NCBI GenBank assembly: GCA_023461435.1
Contig: JAEYLC010000037.1
Coordinates: 33,687-97,686, forward strand
Reading direction: 5' to 3'
Origin: Bacillota bacterium
GTDB taxonomy: Bacteria; Bacillota; Clostridia; Christensenellales; SZUA-584
DNA: 64,000 nucleotides
Made by a program: the position numbers and the translations under genes. Positions 34,400 through 43,617 of this stretch are shown here, piece after piece; position 1 is the stretch's first letter, and each line of letters opens with the position of its first letter. The notes beneath the pieces are model-generated. The model saw only the letters and a program-made list of their open reading frames with translations, was not told where the DNA came from and did no database searches.

Positions 34400-34640
34400 A
34401 GGAATATATTTACTATTGGTCATAAATTATAATATAACATTTTCCGTTTCTGCGGTCAATGTTTTTTTAATTTATTTTTGTTTTTTTGCTGCCTTTTTAA
34501 TATATGTTGGATTAAGTGGATGGATATCCATAAATATTGATATGCGCATTGCGGCGCGGATTTGAAGCCCGGCATCAAGCTCGGCGAGTGCGTACCCCGT
34601 TGCGGAAGTATCAAATCAAACGACACATACCGTTAAGAAT
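34400..34640 (+). other. Gene-poor region with a possible zinc-ribbon remnant
   Basis: The first half is very AT-rich and encodes only a hydrophobic frame (34359-34565) with no ribosome site. From about 34547 a frame reads AHCGADLKPGIKLGECVPRCGS and then stops at 34633; it looks like a decayed copy of a CxxCGAxLKPGxKFCxxCG zinc ribbon, with no start codon upstream. I take it as a gene fragment at most. Confidence 0.3.
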
Positions 34641-34646
34641 CGACAA

Positions 34647-34681
34647 AACCTCGGAAGAGAAATCCGGGGTTTTTATTTTTT
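34647..34681 (+). terminator. Intrinsic terminator in the gene-poor region
   Basis: AACCTCGGA/TCCGGGGTT stem, one G-T pair, then TTTTATTTTTTT. It shields the ECF-type promoter that follows. Confidence 0.75.
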
Positions 34682-34722
34682 TACGGGGTTATGACAAATT
34701 CGGACAAAAAAATTTAAATTTT

Positions 34723-34755
34723 GATAGCGCTTTGGCAGTTTCAAAACGTCTTATA
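34723..34755 (+). promoter_or_regulatory. ECF sigma-type promoter of the secreted protein gene
   Basis: GATAGCGCTTT, then TTCAAAACGTCTTATA at fixed spacing. The same arrangement (GATAGCACTTT and TTCAAAACGTCTTATA, same 33-base span) lies before the anti-sigma/sigma operon. The CGTC at 34747 is typical of the -10 region of ECF promoters. Confidence 0.75.
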
Positions 34756-34778
34756 AGAAAAACCAAGGAGGACCTGCC

Positions 34779-35432
34779 ATGAAAAAGAAAATTGTTGCTG
34801 TTGTCTTATCGGCTCTGCTCGTGATGGCGTTTGGGAGTACCGCCTATGCAGCCGATAAACCCGAGGAATCGGTGAGCCAAGTGCCAGTCTCCGAGGTCAA
34901 AGAGACCGTCGAGAAGGACCCGGATGTCCTTAAGCGGATTGTGGAGGACGAAGGGTTGGCCGTGCCCGAAGGGCAGGAGCTGGTCGCGGTGAAAACCACA
35001 GTCGTCAAGCTTGCCTCACGGGATGAGTTAGTGCCTGTAATCGCAGCGCCCATGGCTGCCGCCAGCATTACCATCACAAACGTGAGGACGACGGGTTACC
35101 GGTATTATTCCGATGATTATGATTCGTACTGGTATTACGGGCCATACAGTCTGTCGGCGTCATATGGACAGACGCGCTCAGCCGGATATTCTTCCACCGT
35201 ATCGGTGAGCAGCAGTCTCGTATCCTCTGCCGTCGGTTTCTCGGTAACGTCTTCTTATTACAAATCCGGTTCTCATTCGGCAAGCGTGCCGGAAGGCCAG
35301 TCGCTTAACCTTCGGGTACATATGAACTACCTTGTCAAAGCCTTTGACATCTACAATTCCGGCACAAAGGTTGGCACAGGCTCTGCATGGAGACCCGACA
35401 GCCTCATATTCAGAGAGTACTGGTACGCATAA
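34779..35432 (+). CDS. Secreted protein under ECF sigma control, unknown family
   Basis: 217 residues. A classic signal peptide (KKKIVAVVLSALLVMAFGSTAYA, cleavage after AYA) is followed by an acidic stretch (about residues 27-70) and a C-terminal domain rich in Tyr, Ser and Gly with YYSDDYDSYWYYGPYSLSA-like composition and hydrophobic ends. No known motif. GGAGG precedes the ATG. The ECF promoter links it to the sigma factor at 35.5 kb, so it is probably an envelope-stress product or a secreted peptide. Confidence 0.75.
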   Translation: MKKKIVAVVLSALLVMAFGSTAYAADKPEESVSQVPVSEVKETVEKDPDVLKRIVEDEGLAVPEGQELVAVKTTVVKLASRDELVPVIAAPMAAASITITNVRTTGYRYYSDDYDSYWYYGPYSLSASYGQTRSAGYSSTVSVSSSLVSSAVGFSVTSSYYKSGSHSASVPEGQSLNLRVHMNYLVKAFDIYNSGTKVGTGSAWRPDSLIFREYWYA

Positions 35433-35445
35433 GCGTGATGCTAAA

Positions 35446-35474
35446 AAAGAGGCCGGTTTCCGGTCTCTTTTTTG
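35446..35474 (+). terminator. Bidirectional terminator between the secreted protein and sigma genes
   Basis: AAAGAGGCCGG/CCGGTCTCTTT stem, T run on the plus side and A run (T on the minus strand) on the other. Confidence 0.8.
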
Positions 35475-35498
35475 TATCCGGCAAAGCGGATTGAAAGA

Positions 35499-35990
35499 CT
35501 ATTGCGCTTTGTCATAAAGCTCTTCCGACAGATCGTCCTTGATTTCCTGCAGCCATTTGCGCGCCGTTGAATAGCCGATATCCAGCACACCGGCTATCTC
35601 CTTTAGAGTGAGGGCTTTTTGCAGATAGAGATAAAAGAGGCTTTGTTTTTCGGCAGGCAGTTTTTCCAGATAGTTATGGAGTGTGAACTTGAGGTCGCTG
35701 TAGCCGCTCACACTTTCCGCCGAGGCGGCTTCGGGAATTTGGTCGATCGAGACCTTGGCGCCGCTTTTTCTGTAATGGTCGTTCATTGCGTTTGTGGCAA
35801 TGGAAAAAAGCCATTGCTTGGCGTCTTTCATATTTTTGAGTTTATGAAAATTCCTCGCCGCCTTCAGCGCCGTGGTCTGCAAAACATCCTCAGCGTCATA
35901 CTGGTTCGTCATGCGTGAAAAAAGATATTTGTATAATGAGACATGGTGCTGTTCCCATATCGACGCGAATACGTCGTAGCTGCTTTTCAT
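35499..35990 (-). CDS. ECF RNA polymerase sigma factor
   Basis: 163 residues. Region 2 includes LYKYLFSRMTNQYDAEDVLQTTALKAARNFHKLKN in parts and KQWLFSIATNAMNDHYRK; region 4 is LTLKEIAGVLDIGYSTARKWLQEIKDDL, a clear helix-turn-helix. It is the second gene of its operon, 15 bases after a putative anti-sigma gene, without a good ribosome site, so its synthesis probably depends on the upstream gene. Likely targets are its own operon and the secreted protein gene at 34.8 kb. Confidence 0.9.
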   Translation of the reverse strand: MKSSYDVFASIWEQHHVSLYKYLFSRMTNQYDAEDVLQTTALKAARNFHKLKNMKDAKQWLFSIATNAMNDHYRKSGAKVSIDQIPEAASAESVSGYSDLKFTLHNYLEKLPAEKQSLFYLYLQKALTLKEIAGVLDIGYSTARKWLQEIKDDLSEELYDKAQ

Positions 35991-36005
35991 ACGGTTACCC
36001 GGCTG

Positions 36006-36767
36006 TTAACGGTACAGGCTCAGAGAATGTACGATTTCGTCAAGCAGCTCGGTGGATGCGTTTTCAGACACGCTGATCATGATATTGGTGTCTTTTGTCA
36101 TGATGCCGCCGAAGAGCGTGCTGCCGGACAGGTCATAATAAAGCGTACCGAGATCAGCCGCTTCCAGCTTGTCGAAGCTGTCGTCGTTAAAATGATATGT
36201 CACGCTGCCGCCGTCCTGAATGGGTTCGGCGATGATCTGAATTTTTGCACTGTCCGCTTTATAGTTAAGGCAGATGGTTTCATTGCGAATGAAGCCGTCT
36301 GTGAGCACAAAAGCGGGGCTGCTCAGCACATAGATGCTGCGGCTGTAAAGCTTGTCCACCTCGCTTAGCTCTTTGAAGCTTACCTTCTCATCGGATTTGA
36401 GCACGCTGGCGTTGGGAGCACCTGTGCGGGCTGCGTCTTCAATATCGAAGGTCACGCCGGATTCGCTGCGTTCCGGAGAAAACCACTCGATCACGGAGTA
36501 GAAGACCTCGCGCGCGAACGCCCTGACCTCGCGTGAGAACGTCAGCAGCATGGCGATTGCCGCGAAAACGCCGAATGCGGCAGCGTAGCGCGTCATGGCG
36601 ACCCGCCTTTGTTCGCGCCGCGATTCGTCAAGGCCATGCAGTATCGCGTCTTCGTTAACGCTCAGAAAATACTTGGCATCCGTCATCGGCGACGACGGGA
36701 GTGGGGTGTCGAGCACTTGAAGCAGCGTATCAAACGGTATATCGGGTTCACAGCATGCATTTCTCAT
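36006..36767 (-). CDS. Putative anti-sigma factor, membrane-anchored (DUF4367-like C-terminus)
   Basis: 253 residues. An N-terminal cytoplasmic part of about 60 residues, a membrane helix near 60-80 (YAAAFGVFAAIAMLLTF), then an outward domain ending YHFNDDSFDKLEAADLGTLYYDLSG...NIMISVSENASTELLDEIVHSL (in pieces), which resembles DUF4367 domains found next to ECF sigma genes. It probably holds the sigma factor at the membrane. It comes before the sigma gene, the reverse of the usual order. AAAGGAGCC lies before the ATG. Confidence 0.78.
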   Translation of the reverse strand: MRNACCEPDIPFDTLLQVLDTPLPSSPMTDAKYFLSVNEDAILHGLDESRREQRRVAMTRYAAAFGVFAAIAMLLTFSREVRAFAREVFYSVIEWFSPERSESGVTFDIEDAARTGAPNASVLKSDEKVSFKELSEVDKLYSRSIYVLSSPAFVLTDGFIRNETICLNYKADSAKIQIIAEPIQDGGSVTYHFNDDSFDKLEAADLGTLYYDLSGSTLFGGIMTKDTNIMISVSENASTELLDEIVHSLSLYR

Positions 36768-36794
36768 TATTCGGCTCCTTTACCTTTACTTGCA

Positions 36795-36827
36795 TATAAG
36801 ACGTTTTGAATCATATAAAGTGCTATC
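36795..36827 (-). promoter_or_regulatory. ECF sigma-type promoter of the anti-sigma/sigma operon
   Basis: Minus strand copy of the 33-base motif: GATAGCACTTT and TTCAAAACGTCTTATA with identical spacing to the copy at 34723-34755. It suggests autoregulation. Confidence 0.75.
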
Positions 36828-36898
36828 CTGACTTAAAAATATTTTACATTTTTTCAGATAAAAAGGGAAGCGGATAGACGGAATCGCTGTTTTTAAGC

Positions 36899-36923
36899 AA
36901 AAAAAGAAGCGCTTTGCGCTTCT
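36899..36923 (-). terminator. Intrinsic terminator after the lipoprotein gene
   Basis: AGAAGCGC/GCGCTTCT stem with a three-base loop; T run on the minus strand. Confidence 0.85.
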
Positions 36924-36937
36924 TTGGGTTTTATTGG

Positions 36938-37543
36938 TTATGCGGCGTTTTCCGGGCTGGTCTCCGGTGAGGGCATGAGGGCCGGTTCGGTTTCATCGAT
37001 AAAATCGGACTCTTCGTCAATTCCCGTATCGCCCTGCACGATATCGTCCGGGTTTTCACCTTCAATCACGTCGCCTTGCTCTTCGGGCTCCTTGGCTTCG
37101 CGCTTCATCACGGTAATGCTCGAATCCGGCTCGGTGATGCGCAGCGTGTCCGCATCGAGTATTTCATAGACGGTTTGGGAGCCTTGAGCTGCTAACGTTA
37201 GCTGGTTGAGCGCCACGCTGTACGCTCCCTGCCCGAGCACCTTGCCGTCTGCGCCATAGACGAAGTATGTGGCATTGGGCAGCAGCTCGAGAACGAACCC
37301 TGCGCCCAGGTTCTGCTTTTCCGCGTCGCTGACAGGCTGGCCGTTCGAGTCAATAATTTCCGACACGTTCCACCGGCCTGAAAAATCCGTTCCCGTAAAG
37401 TCGGGAGTCGGTGTGGCCGTGGGGGAGGGAAGTTCGCTCGCCGCCTCTTTCGTTTCGCCCGAAGCTGACGCCTGATTGCCGTCTCCGCATGCGCTGAGCA
37501 GCAGAACCAGCGCAATCAGAAACAGTATAAAATATCTCTTCAT
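36938..37543 (-). CDS. Lipoprotein of unknown function
   Basis: 201 residues with a lipobox LLSAC (Cys19), a Ser/Pro/Thr linker, a compact central domain (FSGRWNVSEIIDSNG...YEILDADTLRI), about residues 52-145, with the shape of small lipocalin-like DUF domains, and a long acidic tail (EEQGDVIEGENPDDI) rich in Glu and Asp. It is anchored to the outer face of the membrane. It follows a cell-wall hydrolase gene after 27 bases and is probably co-transcribed with it. Confidence 0.78.
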   Translation of the reverse strand: MKRYFILFLIALVLLLSACGDGNQASASGETKEAASELPSPTATPTPDFTGTDFSGRWNVSEIIDSNGQPVSDAEKQNLGAGFVLELLPNATYFVYGADGKVLGQGAYSVALNQLTLAAQGSQTVYEILDADTLRITEPDSSITVMKREAKEPEEQGDVIEGENPDDIVQGDTGIDEESDFIDETEPALMPSPETSPENAA

Positions 37544-37570
37544 GGATCAAATATATCCCTTCATGATGGT

Positions 37571-39301
37571 TTAGAACACGCGAAACGCGCAGATGAAGTT
37601 GCGTTTCGCCCAGGAACCCGTGCTGGCGCGTTTGACGACCTTGCCGTTGCTTGACGACGCGTCTATCATCACGCCGCTGCCCGCGTAGACCGCCACATGG
37701 CCCTTAAATACGATGATATCGCCGCGCTGCATTTCATCCATACTGCCGATTTTGGTGTATTTTGAGCTGTTTTTCCATCCGGCCGAAGTCATATAGCTCT
37801 GATTGACGCCCACCTGATTGAGGCACCAGTATACAAAGCCTGAGCAGTCGAACGAATTGGGGCCCTTGGCTCCGCGCACATATTTCTTGCCGATTTTGGA
37901 CTCGGCCACGGAGATGAACGAATCGATGTTTGCGCCCGTGATGTTGGCCGATGAACTGTCCCCGCCGCCGCTGCTGCCGGAACCGCTGTTGTTGGATGAA
38001 CCGCCGTTGTTTGAGGAGCCGCCGTTGGAGCTGGCGGGTTTCTTATATTTCTTGGCGCTGTCCGAGAACAGCGTGTTCATCGTATGTCTGCCGATCTTGC
38101 CATCAACAGTGAGCTTGTTGGTCTGCTGGAAGTTGCGAACAGCAGTTTCCGTATCTTCACCGTAATAACCGGTGGCTTTTTTCATATAACCGAGCTCTTT
38201 GAGGCGGTCCTGAACGCGCGTGACGTCATCGCCCTTCGCGCCGATAGCAAGCGCGTTGCCCTGCGCCTCAGCCGACATCAGCGCATCCTTTGTGGTCGGG
38301 CCGATATAGCCGTCCGCGATGAGGCCGCTGCTTTCCTGAAAGCGGCGGACAGCGGTTTTGGTATCCTCGCCGAATGTGCCATCAGGCTCGGTGGTGAGAT
38401 ACCCAAGGTCTTTCAGGCGCTGCTGGTAGGTGAGTATCTCGGGGCTCTGCTCGCCGTAGGAATACATGTTGGGCTTGGCGTCTTCCGAGTATAGCATTTC
38501 ACGCGTGTTCTTGCCGACCTTGCCGTCCTCGGAGAGGCCGTTGAGCTTCTGAAATTTCTTGACCGCGCTTTCCGTGTCCGTGCCGAAATAGTTGGTGACC
38601 TTGTTGATATAACCAAGCTCATAAAGACGCTGCTGCAGTTCGCCCACATCGGTGTCTTCCGCGCCGATCGTGATCGTGTAATATTGCGCCTGATCCGACA
38701 TCAGCAGGTCGTAAGTAGCTTGGTCCACTGTGCCTGTAACGGGCAGCGCGTGCTGCGTCTGGAAATGCTGGACAGCCATTTTGGTTGTCTCTTCATAAAC
38801 GGTGCCCGGCTCGTCTTCTTCAAGATAGTCAAGTTCCATCAGGCGCGTTTGGATGTCGGTAACCACGGTGGCTTCCACGCCTTCAGTGATATTGATGGCT
38901 TCGAAAACCGGCATGGCCAGCGTCGCCTTGGATTCGGGCGGCGTGGTGGGAATCGGATCTGCAATGGCGGCGAGGCTTGTGACCGCGACGTCGTTAGCGG
39001 CAGCCAGCAGGTTCTCGCCTGAGACGGGCTTCGGGCTGCCGAGTGATGTGAAAAGAATCAGCGCGGCGACGACAACCGCCACGGCTCCTCCGACGGCGGC
39101 CAGCCGTTTCACGTTCTTCACCCGAATGGAACGTTTGCGCGTTGTTGTTCTTTGCAGCTCGGCAGGCACCGCAGTTTGACGTGTCATGCGGCTCACCGGC
39201 ATGTTTTGTGAAACCTGCGCAGTCCTGCGGCGCAGCCTTAACAGCAGCCGCTTGAGCATACGGGTTAAGTTCAATGTCGCTTTTTTTCTGTGCTTTTTCA
39301 T
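37571..39301 (-). CDS. Cell-wall hydrolase: four peptidoglycan-binding repeats plus NlpC/P60
   Basis: 576 residues. A basic cytoplasmic N-terminus (about 1-65), one membrane helix (67-86), then four PG_binding_1 repeats, each about 70 residues, with LQQRLYELGYI-, FGEDTKTAVRRFQ- and DGYIGPTTKDAL-type motifs. A Ser/Asn/Gly linker (about 425-455) leads to an NlpC/P60 peptidase with FDCSGFVYW (catalytic Cys) and GHVAVYAG (His). It likely cuts stem peptides in peptidoglycan. AGGGG precedes the ATG. Followed by a lipoprotein gene. Confidence 0.9.
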   Translation of the reverse strand: MKKHRKKATLNLTRMLKRLLLRLRRRTAQVSQNMPVSRMTRQTAVPAELQRTTTRKRSIRVKNVKRLAAVGGAVAVVVAALILFTSLGSPKPVSGENLLAAANDVAVTSLAAIADPIPTTPPESKATLAMPVFEAINITEGVEATVVTDIQTRLMELDYLEEDEPGTVYEETTKMAVQHFQTQHALPVTGTVDQATYDLLMSDQAQYYTITIGAEDTDVGELQQRLYELGYINKVTNYFGTDTESAVKKFQKLNGLSEDGKVGKNTREMLYSEDAKPNMYSYGEQSPEILTYQQRLKDLGYLTTEPDGTFGEDTKTAVRRFQESSGLIADGYIGPTTKDALMSAEAQGNALAIGAKGDDVTRVQDRLKELGYMKKATGYYGEDTETAVRNFQQTNKLTVDGKIGRHTMNTLFSDSAKKYKKPASSNGGSSNNGGSSNNSGSGSSGGGDSSSANITGANIDSFISVAESKIGKKYVRGAKGPNSFDCSGFVYWCLNQVGVNQSYMTSAGWKNSSKYTKIGSMDEMQRGDIIVFKGHVAVYAGSGVMIDASSSNGKVVKRASTGSWAKRNFICAFRVF

Positions 39302-39511
39302 TCGTTCGCCCCTTAATCTTCATATTATTGATCTTAGGTAACGGACAAATCCGCCTCTTTATCAATTCAGTGTCTTCATTTTAACAGAAAAGGCGGCTCT
39401 TCGCAACACTTTTGTAACAATATCGTAAAGATTGCGTCGTATCTCATCCCATATCTGCCGTGTTTTCCCTGACGAAGCTCATCTGGGCCCGTTTCGGGCG
39501 AAATTTCGCCG

Positions 39512-40594
39512 TTATTTCACCTCTGTGATTGTATAATTATGTGTCCCAAGTCCGAGTTTTTCGAGCTCATCAAGCTGGATATACGGGTTTTTGCCGTGCA
39601 GCCGCTCAAAAAGGTGCCCCGACTCCCCGAGCGTAATGCCCTGCGGAACACCGTCGGGGTTGAACTTGTCCATTGTGATCGCGTCAAGGCAGGCGCGTTC
39701 AATGGCAACGATATCCGTGCTTGCCATCACGCCGATATCGGGAACAAGCGCGGGGGTGGAAATGCCCCAGCAGTCACAGATTGCCGTGATGTTTGTTAAA
39801 AAGTTGATGTAAAACACGCTGCCGGGCTCAAACGTATCGAGTACGGTTTTGGTGCAAAGCGCCATGCCCGTCTGGAAGTCGGTATAGTTGTGCGCATCGA
39901 GCGAGATCGCGCCGGTCGGGCAAACCTTTACGCAATGCTGGCAGGTGGTGCAGTTGTGATAAAAGACCGTATACTTGCCTTCCTCGCTGAAGCTGTTCGC
40001 GCTGTGGTTACAGCTTGTGATGCAGGCTTCGCAGTGGGTGCAGAGCGATTCGTCCCACACAAGGCCACCCTCGAGCGCATGGATCTGATGCCGTGTTCTG
40101 TCCGTGACGCAGCCCATTGCGATGTTTTTGCACGCGCCGCCGTATCCGCAGGCGCCGTGGCCTTTCACATGGGAGAGGTCGATCATCACATCGGCGTCAT
40201 GAATATTGCCGCCGATGTCCACATTCTTGAACGTACGGAAATCGACGCTTTTCTCGTAAACATAGCGGTTCATCGTGCCGCAGACCGGAACGATGGGTGC
40301 TCCCAGCAGGTCTTCGGTATACCCCCTCATCCGCGCGCCCTCCACGACCTGATCGGTAATAAACGGGCGGGCGCCGTAAGACTTGAGCTTTTCGATCAGC
40401 ATGGTGACAAACAAAGGATGGATCGTTGTGTAGCCGATCTCGCGCCCAAGGTGCATTTTCACGGCGGTCCATTTTCCGGCCACCGCATCTTTCAGCTCAA
40501 GGCGGTCGATGAGCCGCCCAAAGCGCACAGGCAGCGTCTCGTCCGGATCGTATTTGCTGTATCTGACAGATGAAAACAGTACGTTAGAACTCAT
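39512..40594 (-). CDS. DUF362 domain protein with ferredoxin-type iron-sulfur sites
   Basis: 360 residues from the ATG at 40594, with GGGAGG upstream. The N-terminal and C-terminal parts form the DUF362 domain (VKMHLGREIGYTTIHPLF, DLSHVKGHGACGYGGACKNIAMGCV in pieces). A two-cluster ferredoxin insert has CTHCEACITSC and CTTCQHCVKVCPTGAI. Such proteins are common in anaerobes; the role in electron transfer is not established. Single gene. Confidence 0.87.
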   Translation of the reverse strand: MSSNVLFSSVRYSKYDPDETLPVRFGRLIDRLELKDAVAGKWTAVKMHLGREIGYTTIHPLFVTMLIEKLKSYGARPFITDQVVEGARMRGYTEDLLGAPIVPVCGTMNRYVYEKSVDFRTFKNVDIGGNIHDADVMIDLSHVKGHGACGYGGACKNIAMGCVTDRTRHQIHALEGGLVWDESLCTHCEACITSCNHSANSFSEEGKYTVFYHNCTTCQHCVKVCPTGAISLDAHNYTDFQTGMALCTKTVLDTFEPGSVFYINFLTNITAICDCWGISTPALVPDIGVMASTDIVAIERACLDAITMDKFNPDGVPQGITLGESGHLFERLHGKNPYIQLDELEKLGLGTHNYTITEVK

Positions 40595-40885
40595 GAATGC
40601 CTCCCAAAATAAGAACATGTATTCTTAAGTCAATTATACTATGATCAGCCGCAAATAAACAGGGAATTTTGAGTTTTGCGAATATCGTCATGATGGGACG
40701 GAATTTGGTTGATGTGCGGCCTGAAAATGTTATATAATATCACTATATATGGAAGCCATATATAAAAAGATGACAGGAAACGTTATTTTTTGACGATTGG
40801 GTTAGATATTGCTTGATCCGGTTTATCTATATGGCTGATATGCAAAAAACTGTGTTTGATTTTATTTGGTAATGGGGGCGTCATA

Positions 40886-43612
40886 TTGAATATTGAGGTG
40901 GCAGTCAGCGCGAAGTGGAAAAGCATGCTGGATCTCATATCGGAAATCACGGAAAGCCCGGGCGCTTATGTACTGCAGCCGGACGGAAATGGCATCTCAT
41001 TTTTGATCAGAAGCTGCGGGGTTTCCGGCATGGAAAAAGCCGCCGATAAACTGATGGCGGATGCCGCCGCTTACGGCGCAAATGTGATCGCCACGCACAA
41101 AAAGCTGATCGTGAGCAACAGCCTGAAGGAAGACGAATGGAAGTCGCTGCCTTCGGGGCTGACATCGTATATGGGATATCCGATTTTCTGGCCGGCGGGG
41201 CAGATTTTCGGCGTTATCTGCATCATCGATAAAAAAGAGAAAAAGTTTTGGAACTGGGCACAGCAGATGCTTGTGCAGTACGCGTCCATCATGGAGGACG
41301 ATCTCGCCGCGCAGGATTTGAGACAGCGGCTCAAGGCTGAGATGGATTCGCGCGTGCACGATGAAGCGGCGCTCTGGCAGAAGGAAGACCAGTTCAGAAA
41401 GATATTTGAGGCATCTCCGGCCGCCATACTGATCACGGGGCTTAAGGACAGCCGCGTCATCGACGCAAACGGCAGCTATCTGAGCCTTTTCGGGTTCACC
41501 CGGGAAGAGCTCGTCGGCCAGACGGGTATTCAGCTCAGTATATTTGACGATCCGGAGATCCGGCAGGTGATGGTGAAGCGCCTGAATAACGGCGAGCCGG
41601 TGCGCGATTATGAAACGGCGCTTTGCACCAAAACGGGCGAAGTCAAGCAGGTGCTGATTTCGCTTGATAAAACGGTATTTAACGACGAACCATGCCTGAT
41701 ATACACTGTCTATGACTTAACCTCCCTGATAACCTTGAAGCAGAATCTCGAAGCGATGAATGAGCGGTTTTCTCTCGCGTCCCGCGTAACGGACATGGGC
41801 GTTTGGGATTGGGATATCGCCGGCGGGGCAGTGGCCTGGGACGCGCAGATGAGCGCGCTTTACGGCATGGACCCCGGCGCTTTTTCGGGTACGCTCACGG
41901 ACTGGCTGGCTTTCGTGCACCCCGACGACGCGATGGATGCGCAAAGACGGCTGCTTTGTTCAGCCGTGGATTATGAGGACGAATTTCGCATCGTGAGGCC
42001 GGACGGCGGCGTGCGCCATATCAAGGCAATCGGCACGGCGGTCTGCGATGGGCAGGGAAACCGGCTGCGCATGACGGGCGTGAATATCGATATGACGGCG
42101 GCCAAAAACGATCAGGCAAGGATTGAGAAGGGCGAAGCCAAGTATCACTCGCTGTTCCACTCGAACAATGCGGTTCAGATGATCGTCGATTGCGAATCCG
42201 GGTGTATCTGCGATATGAACGACGCCGCGCGCCGGTATTACGGCGTGGCGGACGATGAAGAAAAAATGCTCTGGGATATCGACCCGTCGGGAGAAAAAAC
42301 GCTGAGAAAAATGCTTGCGGAAGCGTTCGGGAAGGGTTCCGAGAAACTGAGCGCCCGGCATGTCCGCTATGACGGCCAACCGCGGGACGTTGAGATTTTC
42401 TGCGGCTGCGTGGAAATGGACAGCGGACGGATGCTGCACCTGATCGTACAGGACGTGACGGAAAGAAAAAGCACCGAGAGAGGGCTCATCGAGAGTGAAA
42501 ACCGTTTCCGGCTCTTTGTGGAAAACGCGCCCGACGGCGTGTTCGTGGAGATGGACGGTATTTTTGTTTATGTGAACCGGATGGCGGTGGAGCTTTTTGG
42601 CGCCGCAAGCGAGAACGAATTGCTCGGGAATCCGGTCGCATCGTTTTTCCCGGTCAGCAGGCAGGCAACGCCGCGCTGGCGTCTGCTTGCGAAAAGGCCG
42701 CGCAGCATGGCGAAACTATCGCTTGTCCGCCCGGATCATAAGCATAACGAGGCGGAGATTTCGGCCGTGCCGTTTCAGCTCGGCGGTGAAGACGGCGCGC
42801 TAGTTTTCATGCACGATATCACGGAGCGCCGACAGCTGGAGGCGGAGAAGCTCAACATGGAGGCGCAGCTGCGCCATAAGCAAAAGCTCGAGTCGATCGG
42901 TGTGCTGGCGGGCGGCGTTGCGCATGAGATCAATAATCCCGTGAGCGGCATCATCAACTATGCGCAGTTGATTGCGGAAGCGCCGGACGCCGGTGCGGAT
43001 ATTGTGGAGTTCAGCGGCGAGATCGTCAAGGAAGGGCAGAGGATCGCGGGTATCGTAAAGAACCTCTTAAAGTTTGCGCGTCAGGAGAAGCAGACGCACA
43101 GCCTTGCGCAGGTCAACGATATCATCAATGAAACGCTGCTCCTGATCCGCACGATCATCCGCACAGACAGAATCGCGCTCGATGTGGCTCTGGCGCCCGA
43201 ATTGCCGAGCGTGAAATGCCGGAGCCAGCAGATCCAGCAGGTGCTCATGAATCTGATCACAAACGCGCGTGACGCGCTCAACGCGCGCTATAAGGATGAA
43301 CACGAGGACAAGCGCATACTGCTTTCCAGCATGTCATTTGCGCGGACGGACGGCAGCGAATGGGTCAGGATCACGGTGGAGGATCATGGCGTGGGTATCC
43401 CGGACGATGTGAAGGAAAGGATGTTTGACCCGTTTTTCACGACGAAATCGCGCGACGAGGGAACGGGGCTTGGGCTGTCCATCAGCCACGGCATCGTTCA
43501 GGATCATCACGGACACCTGTATTTTGAATCCGAGGTCAACAGGTTTACGCGCGCGATACTGGAGCTGCCTGTGAACAACGGCTGGAATCTTAACGGCGCT
43601 GTGAAGGAGTAA
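40886..43612 (+). CDS. Cytoplasmic multi-PAS sensor histidine kinase
   Basis: 908 residues with no membrane segments, so it senses inside the cell. Order: a GAF-like domain (about 1-150, with YPIFWPAGQIFGVICIIDKK), four PAS domains (about 165-285, 290-410, 425-530 and 540-650), the dimerisation domain with the phosphate-accepting histidine at about residue 680 (GGVAHEINNPVSG), and a HATPase domain with GVGIPDDV and GTGLGLSISHGI. The TTG at 40886 has GGGGGCG upstream; the frame stays open for ten codons more. It overlaps nothing but lies five bases before its response regulator. Confidence 0.92.
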   Translation: MNIEVAVSAKWKSMLDLISEITESPGAYVLQPDGNGISFLIRSCGVSGMEKAADKLMADAAAYGANVIATHKKLIVSNSLKEDEWKSLPSGLTSYMGYPIFWPAGQIFGVICIIDKKEKKFWNWAQQMLVQYASIMEDDLAAQDLRQRLKAEMDSRVHDEAALWQKEDQFRKIFEASPAAILITGLKDSRVIDANGSYLSLFGFTREELVGQTGIQLSIFDDPEIRQVMVKRLNNGEPVRDYETALCTKTGEVKQVLISLDKTVFNDEPCLIYTVYDLTSLITLKQNLEAMNERFSLASRVTDMGVWDWDIAGGAVAWDAQMSALYGMDPGAFSGTLTDWLAFVHPDDAMDAQRRLLCSAVDYEDEFRIVRPDGGVRHIKAIGTAVCDGQGNRLRMTGVNIDMTAAKNDQARIEKGEAKYHSLFHSNNAVQMIVDCESGCICDMNDAARRYYGVADDEEKMLWDIDPSGEKTLRKMLAEAFGKGSEKLSARHVRYDGQPRDVEIFCGCVEMDSGRMLHLIVQDVTERKSTERGLIESENRFRLFVENAPDGVFVEMDGIFVYVNRMAVELFGAASENELLGNPVASFFPVSRQATPRWRLLAKRPRSMAKLSLVRPDHKHNEAEISAVPFQLGGEDGALVFMHDITERRQLEAEKLNMEAQLRHKQKLESIGVLAGGVAHEINNPVSGIINYAQLIAEAPDAGADIVEFSGEIVKEGQRIAGIVKNLLKFARQEKQTHSLAQVNDIINETLLLIRTIIRTDRIALDVALAPELPSVKCRSQQIQQVLMNLITNARDALNARYKDEHEDKRILLSSMSFARTDGSEWVRITVEDHGVGIPDDVKERMFDPFFTTKSRDEGTGLGLSISHGIVQDHHGHLYFESEVNRFTRAILELPVNNGWNLNGAVKE

Positions 43613-43617
43613 GGGGA

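Noticed and set aside
34359..34565. 68-codon hydrophobic frame
   Set aside because: AT-rich low-complexity stretch starting at the promoter itself; no ribosome site.
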